Source: Marinobacter sp. es.048
Lineage (GTDB): Bacteria > Pseudomonadota > Gammaproteobacteria > Pseudomonadales > Oleiphilaceae
DNA: 64,000 bases
NCBI RefSeq assembly: GCF_900188435.1
Contig: NZ_FYFA01000002.1
Location: forward strand, 372,001-436,000
Reading direction: 5' to 3'
In this document: piece by piece, positions 9,236 to 15,795 of the stretch
Position numbering within the stretch: position 1 is the stretch's first letter
Layout of the letters: every line of letters starts with the position of its first letter
Notes under the pieces: generated by a model
What the model saw: only the letters and a program-made list of their open reading frames with translations
What the model was told of the DNA's origin: nothing
The model's database searches: none
Translations under genes and position numbers: made by a program

Positions 9236-10851
9236 GACTTCACCCTCCCCTTCAGAAGAATCCTGGCCAGACCATGCAGCACAACGCCTATCAGGGTCAT
9301 GGCCACCAATAACCAGCCGATACGGTCCAGCCAGATGTTACTGCTATGGCCAGGCATATAGATGCCTGGAAGACCGGCCAGACGACTGTTGCTGGCGTGA
9401 CAGGAGGCACAATTCAGCGCCATTTCCGCCGGTGGCACCATGTGAGTGATAGGCCAGTGCATGGTGGTTTCGATGAAGTCGTAGCTGCCGCTGAAGGGCA
9501 TCCCGGACAACTCGCTGCCTGCCTTGAGTGCCTTGGGCCAGCTGAAATTGCTCCACAATGAACTGTCATCGGCACCAAACACGTGGGTGGCCAACAGGGT
9601 TTTCCGTTCAGTGTCGTAGGGCTGTTTGCCCTGCATCACTTTGAAAGGCCATATGCGGGAGCCAGGATCCTCCGGACTGCCTTCAATGCGGTTGATTTCA
9701 ACCGGAGGATGGGCCACGTCGAGTTCTTCATCCACCAGGGTGTATTTCACGGTGCCGTTAAACCAGGCGTAGGTTGGCACGACATTTTCGCCGTGCCGGA
9801 AGTCCCCTTTTTCGCTCAGATAGCTGGGATGGCCATGCTCGTCGTATTCGGTAATCGGCTGACCGTGCTCATCCAGCCGGCCGGCGGTGGACCAGTCCCA
9901 CCACACTTTGGTGGGGACGCCACCTCGCGCGAACTCGGGCACATGGCAGGTCTGGCACGCCAGTGTGTCCACATGATCGTTCAGCTTCTGCTGCGGGTGC
10001 GGTGAATCGCCGTGGCAGGACTGACAGCTTGCGCGGCTGAGATCGGTGTGGCCCGGCACATCAATACCCTGGGTATCGGCTGCGTTTACCTGATAGCGGC
10101 TGCCAGCCACCTGATGGCCCCAGCTGGTGTGGCAGTCGGCACAGGCAAAGTCCAGTCCATCCGGCGACATATGCACATCCAGGGAGCTGGGCGGGTCCAC
10201 CAGGGAGGAGTCCAAGTCACCGTGTTTCACTCCGTCCGCGCCACCACCATAGAAGTGGCAGCTACCGCAGTTGGCCCGGCCACTGGCGCCAACATTCTGG
10301 GCAATCATTTCAAGATCCGGTGGCTGAACCATGTTGCCGCTGCCCTTGGGCCATTCCCGGGGTGTATAGGTGGGATGCCCGGCCAGGGTGGGAAACTTCC
10401 AGTAATCACCGGTGGTGTCGTGGCACACCAGACAGTCAACGGCGTTGTCCGCGGTGGGAGGTGGCTGTTTCATGTCTTCCCAGCCGTAGCCCACGTGGCA
10501 CGAGGTGCAACGGGGCTCGTTGGTGATGGCCATGCCGCAGAAGCTGTTGATCACCTTGCTCTTGCCCAGGGTCTGGCCAGTTTCCGGGTGCTCGTAAGTC
10601 CAGGTCCAGTGGGTGGTTGCGCGGACCTGCTCGCCAGCTTCGGTATGGCAGCCCAGGCAGGCTTCGGTTACTGCTTGAGCATTTTCAAAGGGGCCCTGAA
10701 GCGCTTCGAATTTGCTGTGGTCAGCGGTGGCGGGTGGGCGTTCAGTCCCAGAAGTAGAAAAAGCTGAGCATGCCAGCGCTCCTGCTAGTGCCGCGTGGGC
10801 AGCGAGCCTTCCAAAACGACTGATGAAACGGTCCAATGCCAAAATCTTCAC
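9232..10851 (-). CDS. Octahaem tetrathionate reductase-like cytochrome c
   Basis: A 539-residue periplasmic multihaem cytochrome. Eight CxxCH motifs start at residues 65, 115, 140, 195, 237, 276, 299 and 481. The spacing, and the DCLVCHDTTGDYWKFP segment after the third motif, match octahaem tetrathionate reductase (OTR) as known from Shewanella, which reduces tetrathionate and also nitrite and hydroxylamine. A signal-peptide-like stretch spans residues 10 to 33, and a hydrophobic helix at 511 to 533 would anchor the C-terminus in the inner membrane. GTG 10851 is chosen because AGGGAG lies 8 bases upstream; the longer frame to 10995 adds a non-conserved leader. An Anr/FNR box lies upstream, which fits anaerobic expression. 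Confidence 0.85.
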   Translation of the reverse strand: MKILALDRFISRFGRLAAHAALAGALACSAFSTSGTERPPATADHSKFEALQGPFENAQAVTEACLGCHTEAGEQVRATTHWTWTYEHPETGQTLGKSKVINSFCGMAITNEPRCTSCHVGYGWEDMKQPPPTADNAVDCLVCHDTTGDYWKFPTLAGHPTYTPREWPKGSGNMVQPPDLEMIAQNVGASGRANCGSCHFYGGGADGVKHGDLDSSLVDPPSSLDVHMSPDGLDFACADCHTSWGHQVAGSRYQVNAADTQGIDVPGHTDLSRASCQSCHGDSPHPQQKLNDHVDTLACQTCHVPEFARGGVPTKVWWDWSTAGRLDEHGQPITEYDEHGHPSYLSEKGDFRHGENVVPTYAWFNGTVKYTLVDEELDVAHPPVEINRIEGSPEDPGSRIWPFKVMQGKQPYDTERKTLLATHVFGADDSSLWSNFSWPKALKAGSELSGMPFSGSYDFIETTMHWPITHMVPPAEMALNCASCHASNSRLAGLPGIYMPGHSSNIWLDRIGWLLVAMTLIGVVLHGLARILLKGRVKS

Positions 10852-11063
10852 GTCTCTCACTCCCTGGCCCTGCTCAAGGGCCATAAAAAACTTCAGAGAC
10901 TCCCTGCTGACGCCACTGCCCTGAAATCCTTGGTCAATGTCCTTCATATTGGTGAAATACCGCAGCATCAGGTATTCCGCGCTCGGGTGGCTCATGTTCT
11001 GTTTTTAACATACGCCTGTATGACCGCCGCCCTCAATAGAGTTATAAGCATGTAAGCGTTGGC

Positions 11064-11077
11064 TTGATCGAGATCAA
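11064..11077 (-). promoter_or_regulatory. Anr/FNR box upstream of octahaem cytochrome gene
   Basis: TTGATCGAGATCAA is a perfect match to the FNR/Anr consensus TTGAT-N4-ATCAA and is a perfect two-fold symmetric site in its arms. Reading on the minus strand, TTATAAC, a -10-like element, follows 16 to 17 bases later and the octahaem cytochrome start lies about 210 bases away. The site also lies immediately beside the terminator of the peroxiredoxin gene, in intergenic DNA. Activation under oxygen limitation is inferred from the consensus. Confidence 0.7.
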
Positions 11078-11082
11078 ACCGC

Positions 11083-11118
11083 AAAAAGGGGGCCCGCCAA
11101 ACGGCAAGCCCCCTTTGT
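11083..11118 (-). terminator. Rho-independent terminator after peroxiredoxin gene
   Basis: On the minus strand an AAAGGGGGC arm pairs with GCCCCCTTT around an inner GC-rich segment and is followed by a short T-run, 19 bases after the peroxiredoxin stop. It separates this gene from the octahaem cytochrome operon on the same strand. Confidence 0.75.
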
Positions 11119-11134
11119 TTACCCGCGAACCAGA

Positions 11135-11761
11135 TTAAAGCTTGGTGGTGCGGAGGTACGGACGGATCTCGTTCCAACCCTGCGGGAACAGGCCTTTCGC
11201 TTCCTCGTTGGAAATGGAGGGCGGAATGATCACATCGTCACCCTTGCGCCAGTCGGCCGGCAGGGCAACCTTGTTGGCATCGCCAGTTTGCAGGGCATCG
11301 ATAACCCGGAGGATCTCGTCAAAGTTACGGCCTACGGCCATCGGGTAGGTCATGGTCAAACGGATCTTCTTGTCCGGGTCGATGATGAACACACTTCGCA
11401 CGGCTGCGGTTTCGCTCTCACCCGCGTGGATCATTTCATACAGCTCGGCCACTTTGTGATCGGCGTCGGCCACGATCGGGAACTGCAGGTCACAGTTCTG
11501 GGTGTCGTTGACGTCTTCAATCCACTTGACGTGCTCTTCCACGGTATCGGTGGACAGACCCAGGGGCTTCACGTTGCGGGCTTCGAATTCTTTCGCCAGC
11601 TGAGCCGTGCGACCCATCTCAGTGGTGCACACCGGGGTAAAGTCGGCCGGGTGGCTGAAGAAGAATACCCAGGAATCACCTGCCCAGTCGTGGAAGTTGA
11701 TCTGGCCGGCGGTGCTGTCGATGGTGAAGTTCGGGGCGGTAGAACCAAGCAATAAACTCAT
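11135..11761 (-). CDS. 1-Cys peroxiredoxin (Prx6 type)
   Basis: A 208-residue peroxiredoxin of the Prx6 / AhpC-TSA branch. The peroxidatic Cys45 lies in PADFTPVCTTEMG, and the longer C-terminal domain with the PQGWNEIRPYLR end is typical of Prx6. These enzymes reduce hydrogen peroxide, organic peroxides and some reactive sulfur species in the cytosol. ATG 11761 is chosen by family alignment; the frame extends upstream to 11833 without similarity. Its position between the tetrathionate-reductase-like and thiosulfate dehydrogenase genes suggests protection against peroxide or persulfide stress, but this is inference. A degenerate OxyR-like pattern lies upstream. Confidence 0.9.
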   Translation of the reverse strand: MSLLLGSTAPNFTIDSTAGQINFHDWAGDSWVFFFSHPADFTPVCTTEMGRTAQLAKEFEARNVKPLGLSTDTVEEHVKWIEDVNDTQNCDLQFPIVADADHKVAELYEMIHAGESETAAVRSVFIIDPDKKIRLTMTYPMAVGRNFDEILRVIDALQTGDANKVALPADWRKGDDVIIPPSISNEEAKGLFPQGWNEIRPYLRTTKL

Positions 11762-11847
11762 GATGAATCTCCTGTCGGGTTTTGCTGGAGGCGGGTTGCC
11801 TCGTGATGTCAGATTAACAATAACCCGTCTCAAACCCGTTAGCCAAT

Positions 11848-11872
11848 ATAGTTATATCTATAGAACATATAG
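11848..11872. promoter_or_regulatory. Possible OxyR-like site upstream of peroxiredoxin
   Basis: ATAG, CTAT and ATAG tetramers occur with spacings of 6 and 7 bases, about 90 bases upstream of the peroxiredoxin start. OxyR sites consist of four such elements with 7-base spacing; here one spacing is a base short and the fourth element is absent, and the DNA is AT-rich, so chance is a real alternative. Confidence 0.25.
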
Positions 11873-11965
11873 GCTTAAAAAATTAGAGGCCATACAAGCT
11901 CAAGACCAGATCAAGGACAAGTTACGACATGGAACTCACGCGTCTCAGCTGCGGCCCCTCGAGAT

Positions 11966-11991
11966 ATTCCATTTGGGAATTATGATATAAT
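11966..11991 (+). promoter_or_regulatory. Probable promoter of tsdBA with inverted repeat
   Basis: A perfect -10 hexamer TATAAT at 11986-11991 is preceded by the inverted repeat ATTCC-ATTTG-GGAAT at 11966-11980. The -35 match is poor, which together with the repeat suggests an activator- or repressor-controlled promoter. The leader to the tsdB start would be about 100 bases. The rest of the 334-base gap between peroxiredoxin and tsdB holds no gene. Confidence 0.4.
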
Positions 11992-12095
11992 TGAAATAAA
12001 TCCTCAGAGCATCTGTCGTAAAACTGAAAATTTTGCGGCTGCTGAGCCACTCAAACTTACCGCATGATATCTCATACGGATACCCAGGAGAGAAC

Positions 12096-12743
12096 GTGAA
12101 ACAGATACCGATCACGCTCGCCACGCTGGGGATGTTGGCTTTTTCGCCTTTCATCCAGTCAGCAGCCGCAGGTGACCCCGCGAAGGGCGCAACGGCAGCG
12201 GCCACATGCATTGGATGTCACCAGGCTGATGGTGGCGGCAAACATATTGAAGGTGGCGAATCCTGGCCTCGACTGGCCGGACTGGATGCAGAGTACATTG
12301 CCAAACAAATTCACGACTTCAAAAATGGCACCAGGAAAAATGCTTCCATGACGGTGTTCGCGAATATGCTTACTGATCAGCAGGTCTTGGATGTTGCTGC
12401 CTATTACGCCCAGTTAAAGCCAACAGAGGGCGAAGGCGGGGAAAAAGCATCCGCAGCCATTCTTGAACGCGGTGAGCAAATCGCAAATAGAGGGGACTGG
12501 TCACAATACATCGTCTCCTGCAAAAGCTGTCACGGACCAGGAAATCGAGGGGCCGGCAGTGATTTCCCCGGTATTGCTGGTCAGCATGCGGGTTACATCG
12601 AGGCCCAACTCAAAGCATGGCAAGAAGGAACCCGCAAAAACGATCCCCAAAACCTGATGGGCACAATAGCCAAGCGGATGAGCGAAGAGGATATTCACGC
12701 GGTTGCTGTTTGGCTGGCCAATCAAAGCCCTACGGCAAAATGA
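12096..12743 (+). CDS. tsdB: Dihaem cytochrome c4-type electron acceptor, TsdB-like
   Basis: A 215-residue exported cytochrome with a signal peptide ending near QSAAA (residues 21 to 25) and two class I haem domains, CIGCH at 38 to 42 and CKSCH at 142 to 146. The two-domain layout is that of cytochrome c4. Its position directly before tsdA, 14 bases apart, fits TsdB, the electron acceptor encoded beside thiosulfate dehydrogenase in Pseudomonas stutzeri. GTG 12096 is chosen because GGAGA lies 5 bases upstream and the signal peptide starts here; the upstream frame to 12033 has no similarity. Base composition looks lower in G+C than the flanking genes. Confidence 0.82.
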   Translation: MKQIPITLATLGMLAFSPFIQSAAAGDPAKGATAAATCIGCHQADGGGKHIEGGESWPRLAGLDAEYIAKQIHDFKNGTRKNASMTVFANMLTDQQVLDVAAYYAQLKPTEGEGGEKASAAILERGEQIANRGDWSQYIVSCKSCHGPGNRGAGSDFPGIAGQHAGYIEAQLKAWQEGTRKNDPQNLMGTIAKRMSEEDIHAVAVWLANQSPTAK

Positions 12744-12757
12744 GGGAGTGTTAGAAC

Positions 12758-13783
12758 ATGAATCGCCGATTATTAAGTATTGCCCTCGCAGGAATTACTC
12801 TGTTTTCTGCCCCCCTCGCTGCCGATGAACTATCGCGGGATGCTGAGATTCAACAGTACATCGATACGCTCACGGAAATGGGGTTTCCAGAGCCAGACGA
12901 GACCCAGCTTTTACATATTCCGCCAACGATGCAAGATCTTGATGATGCCAAAATTCACCCCGAACTGAAAAAAGTAATTCGTCGGGGTTACGACCTTTTC
13001 ACCAACACTCAACAACTGCGTGGTGAAAACGTATTTAACAATATGAATTGTTCCAGTTGTCATCTGGGTGAAGGCCGTATGCCCTTCAGCGCACCTATCT
13101 GGCCTGCGGCTGTCACGCTGCCGAACTATCGTGGCAAGAACGACCACGTCAATAATCTTGAAGAGCGCATTGCAGGATGCTTTACATACTCTATGAATGG
13201 TAAGCCGCCCGAATATGGGAGCGATAATATGGTTGCCCTCTCTGCATACCATGCATGGCTCGCCACCGGGGTTGAAATGTATCCCACCGAGCCAATCTAC
13301 GGTCGCGGTTTTCCCGCGCCGGATAGGCCCGAGAAGCTCAGTTACGCTCGCGGCAAAGAACTCTATAACGAGAATTGCGCAGTTTGCCATCAAACGGACG
13401 GCTCTGGCCTTCGCGTTGATGGACATACTGTGTTCCCAGCTCCGTGGGGGGATATGTCCAATAATTGGGGGGCAGGCATTGTTCGGCTTCATACAGCTGC
13501 GGGCTTTATCAAGAACAACATGCCGTTAGGCCAGCCTAATTCGTTGTCTGACCAGGAAGCATGGGATATCGCCTTCTACATGGACAGTCAGGAGCGGCCA
13601 CAAGATCCTCGTTATACCGGCGATGTTCAAGAAACCCTTGGACTCTATGGTCCAACTTTCCACAAGCACTCACTGTATGGCCAAATTCGCGAGCATGATG
13701 GGAAGCGATTGGCGGACCATGACAACACGGGTGAAAAAGACTTCCTGAAACCTGACACCGTCCGTTCCCGAAATTTTGAGTAG
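12758..13783 (+). CDS. tsdA: Thiosulfate dehydrogenase (tetrathionate-forming)
   Basis: A 341-residue periplasmic dihaem enzyme with a signal peptide of about 22 residues. Haem motifs are CSSCH at 98 to 102 and CAVCH at 207 to 211. ERIAGCFTYSMNGK holds Cys141, placed where TsdA enzymes carry the cysteine that ligates the catalytic haem, and the NYRGK and RIxxCxxxSMNG pattern is typical of the family. TsdA couples two thiosulfate molecules to tetrathionate and releases two electrons to TsdB. The short gap to tsdB implies one transcript. The same reaction could in principle run in reverse. Alternative calls such as a SoxA relative are less likely because of the two CxxCH domains and the SMNG motif. 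Confidence 0.85.
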   Translation: MNRRLLSIALAGITLFSAPLAADELSRDAEIQQYIDTLTEMGFPEPDETQLLHIPPTMQDLDDAKIHPELKKVIRRGYDLFTNTQQLRGENVFNNMNCSSCHLGEGRMPFSAPIWPAAVTLPNYRGKNDHVNNLEERIAGCFTYSMNGKPPEYGSDNMVALSAYHAWLATGVEMYPTEPIYGRGFPAPDRPEKLSYARGKELYNENCAVCHQTDGSGLRVDGHTVFPAPWGDMSNNWGAGIVRLHTAAGFIKNNMPLGQPNSLSDQEAWDIAFYMDSQERPQDPRYTGDVQETLGLYGPTFHKHSLYGQIREHDGKRLADHDNTGEKDFLKPDTVRSRNFE

Positions 13784-13795
13784 ATCAAACGTTTA

Positions 13796-13824
13796 ATCAG
13801 GGCCTCCTGATAGGGGGCCCTGAT
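13796..13824. terminator. Hairpin between convergent tsdA and NifX-like gene
   Basis: ATCAGGGCC at 13796-13804 pairs with GGCCCTGAT ending at 13824 around an 11-base loop. No clear T-run follows on either strand, so it may act as a weak bidirectional terminator or stabilise mRNA 3' ends. Confidence 0.5.
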
Positions 13825-13846
13825 CCCAAATCAACGCGGAAATGGA

Positions 13847-14158
13847 CTAAAGGGCATTCAGATACCTGTGAACTGCCGCTTCAGGGTCCTCCTCTTCGGT
13901 AGTGACACTATCAATACCTTTTTCTTGGAGCCGCTTTGCCAACCCCAAGCCCATCCCCCTGGTAATCAGAACGTCAACGTCATCCAACGGATGAGGCGAA
14001 TGAGACGAACTTTCACGGAATGATTGTTCCTTGGGGAGTTCAAGGAGCTTTTTCTCGATCACCTGCCCTTCTTGAATGTGGAATATAAAGAGCTTTCTGC
14101 ATCGCCCGGCATGCTGCGTGACAGTTTTTCGATTCTGGCTTGTTACGGCTATTTTCAT
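13847..14158 (-). CDS. NifX/NifB-like (dinitrogenase iron-molybdenum cofactor family) small protein
   Basis: A 103-residue stand-alone protein of the family named for dinitrogenase FeMo-cofactor biosynthesis. MKIAVTSQ at the start, HAGRCRKLFIFHI near residues 16 to 28, and DVDVLITRGMGLGLAKRLQEKGI near 58 to 80 follow the RNase-H-like fold of these proteins. No nif genes are nearby, so a role in nitrogen fixation is unlikely; related stand-alone proteins are thought to bind metal clusters or regulate. ATG 14158 is preferred over 14191 because AGGA lies 5 bases upstream. It sits opposite the tsd and persulfide dioxygenase genes inside the sulfur island, which suggests a link to sulfur or Fe-S metabolism. 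Confidence 0.75.
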   Translation of the reverse strand: MKIAVTSQNRKTVTQHAGRCRKLFIFHIQEGQVIEKKLLELPKEQSFRESSSHSPHPLDDVDVLITRGMGLGLAKRLQEKGIDSVTTEEEDPEAAVHRYLNAL

Positions 14159-14334
14159 CAGATCCTCACCAGTTGGATGTCGATCAATCAATAGCGATCG
14201 ACAGAATCCATAACCCTATCGCTCACAAATGGCCTGTTCAGCGGCAAAGTCACTTTGATTCGCCGCCCCCGCCCCTCGCTGAAAAATAATACGTTAAATC
14301 AGTGCATTAATGAGCAATCGCTCAACTCTATAGG

Positions 14335-14376
14335 ATCAATTAATATTGATATACTTTTTGGTCCTATCGTTATAAC
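14335..14376 (+). promoter_or_regulatory. Promoter with palindromic operator for persulfide oxidation operon
   Basis: The inverted repeat ATCAAT-TAAT-ATTGAT (14335-14350) overlaps a -35-like TTGATA (14346-14351), and a TTATAA or TATAAC -10 candidate follows 18 to 19 bases later at 14370-14376. The first gene starts at 14436. Operators over the -35 are usually repressor sites; related persulfide dioxygenase operons are controlled by BigR or SqrR-type ArsR repressors, but no such regulator is encoded in this window. Confidence 0.45.
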
Positions 14377-14435
14377 CATTAATTTGTTACCTTTTGCTTC
14401 ACGGTTCAACAAGCCCCTTAGTGGAGGTCAAGACC

Positions 14436-15302
14436 ATGAAGCACCCCTTAGTCACGCATTTCTTCGACGAACCAACCAACACGTTCAGTTACATCGTTCA
14501 GGATCCGGACAGTTCGGCCTGCGCCATCATCGATTCCGTTCTGGATTTCGACTACGCCGCCGGGCGAACCGATGTCCGCTCCGCTGACGAGATTATTGAA
14601 TATGTCAGGCACAACCATCTGACTGTTGAATGGATTCTAGAAACCCATGTGCACGCCGACCACCTCTCAGCAGCGCCCTATCTGCACGAACAGCTTGGTG
14701 GCAAAACAGGCATCGGCGAGAAGATCGTCGAGGTCCAGGAAGTCTTCGGTAAAGCTTTCAATGCCGGAACGGAGTTCGCCCGCGACGGGAGTCAGTTTGA
14801 TCACTTGTTCAAGGAAGGCGATAGGTTCCAGATTGGCGGTCTCGACGCCAGGATATTACACACCCCTGGCCATACTCCGGCTTGTTTGACCTACGTGATC
14901 GGCGACGCGGCTTTTGTTGGCGACACCATTTTTGCACCAGATTCCGGAACGGCCCGCTGTGATTTTCCCGGAGGCGATGCGCATACCCTGTATCAGTCGA
15001 TCCAGAAAGTGCTGGCGCTACCGGGAGAGACACGCATTTTCCTCTGCCATGACTACAAGGCGGCGGGTCGTAATGAGTTTGTGCACGAAACGACCGTGGC
15101 TGAGCAACGGGCTAATAATATCCACGTTGGTGAGGGCATGAGCGAGCAGGATTTTGTCGTTCTCCGTTCAGAACGAGATGCCACCCTGAACATGCCTCGC
15201 CTGATCCTGCCATCTGTTCAGGTCAATATGCGAGCGGGTGAAATGCCGGCTCCTGAAGCAAACGGCCAAGTCTATCTGAAGGTCCCCATTAACCTGTTTT
15301 AA
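14436..15302 (+). CDS. Persulfide dioxygenase-like MBL-fold hydrolase
   Basis: A 288-residue metallo-beta-lactamase fold protein of the ETHE1/Blh branch. The metal ligands are visible: THVHADH (His71, His73, Asp75, His76), TPGHT (His146), GDTIF (Asp163) and CHDY (His205). The C-terminal VYLKVPINLF end is characteristic of this subgroup. Such enzymes use a single iron and oxygen to oxidise glutathione persulfide to sulfite. ATG 14436 has GGAGG about 10 bases upstream and is the family start. It is followed after 13 bases by the TIGR01244 gene and then SQR, so it likely consumes the persulfide made by SQR. Confidence 0.87.
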   Translation: MKHPLVTHFFDEPTNTFSYIVQDPDSSACAIIDSVLDFDYAAGRTDVRSADEIIEYVRHNHLTVEWILETHVHADHLSAAPYLHEQLGGKTGIGEKIVEVQEVFGKAFNAGTEFARDGSQFDHLFKEGDRFQIGGLDARILHTPGHTPACLTYVIGDAAFVGDTIFAPDSGTARCDFPGGDAHTLYQSIQKVLALPGETRIFLCHDYKAAGRNEFVHETTVAEQRANNIHVGEGMSEQDFVVLRSERDATLNMPRLILPSVQVNMRAGEMPAPEANGQVYLKVPINLF

Positions 15303-15315
15303 ACGGAGTACCGAT

Positions 15316-15732
15316 ATGAAAATCCATTTTCTTGAACCCGAGTTCGCCGTTGCGGACGCGGTTTATCCGGATGACATGCGCGAAGTCAAAGACCAGGGAT
15401 TCCGGACCATCATCTGCAATCGCAGGGAGAGTGAAGAGGATTACGAGGGTGAACGGGCATATGCCGAAGCAGCGAAGGCGCACGGCCTCGAATGGGTGAG
15501 CATTCCCGTCGCATCGGGGGAGTATCCGCAACGCGATATCGACGCATTTGGAAAAGCCCTGGATACCTCAGCCACGCCTATTCTAGCTTTCTGCAGAACC
15601 GGCCGCAGAGCGGTCCACATGTGGGCTCAGAGCCGCGCAACGAGCCCTCAGTGCAACATCCCGGATCTTCTGAAAGCGGCCCATGAAGCCGGACATGATC
15701 CGCAGCCTATCAAGGATCTTCTCGGGCAATGA
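15316..15732 (+). CDS. TIGR01244 / DUF442 sulfur-transfer-like protein
   Basis: A 138-residue protein of the TIGR01244 family. The loop AFCRTGRRAV near residues 95 to 104 holds a cysteine in a phosphatase- or rhodanese-like active-site loop. In many proteobacteria this domain is fused to the N-terminus of the persulfide dioxygenase Blh; here it is a separate gene directly after it, which supports a role in persulfide handling or sulfur transfer. GGAG lies just before the ATG at 15316. Biochemical activity of the family is poorly known, so the function is inferred from context. Confidence 0.82.
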   Translation: MKIHFLEPEFAVADAVYPDDMREVKDQGFRTIICNRRESEEDYEGERAYAEAAKAHGLEWVSIPVASGEYPQRDIDAFGKALDTSATPILAFCRTGRRAVHMWAQSRATSPQCNIPDLLKAAHEAGHDPQPIKDLLGQ

Positions 15733-15795
15733 TGCCAGTCATGACTTACTAATGCGGACATGGAGGTCCTCGAAGCGAACGGAGATTAACCTGAC

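Noticed and set aside
10851..10995. Longer start for the octahaem cytochrome
   Set aside because: The added 48 residues are not conserved and the GTG at 10851 has a good ribosome-binding site before a signal peptide.
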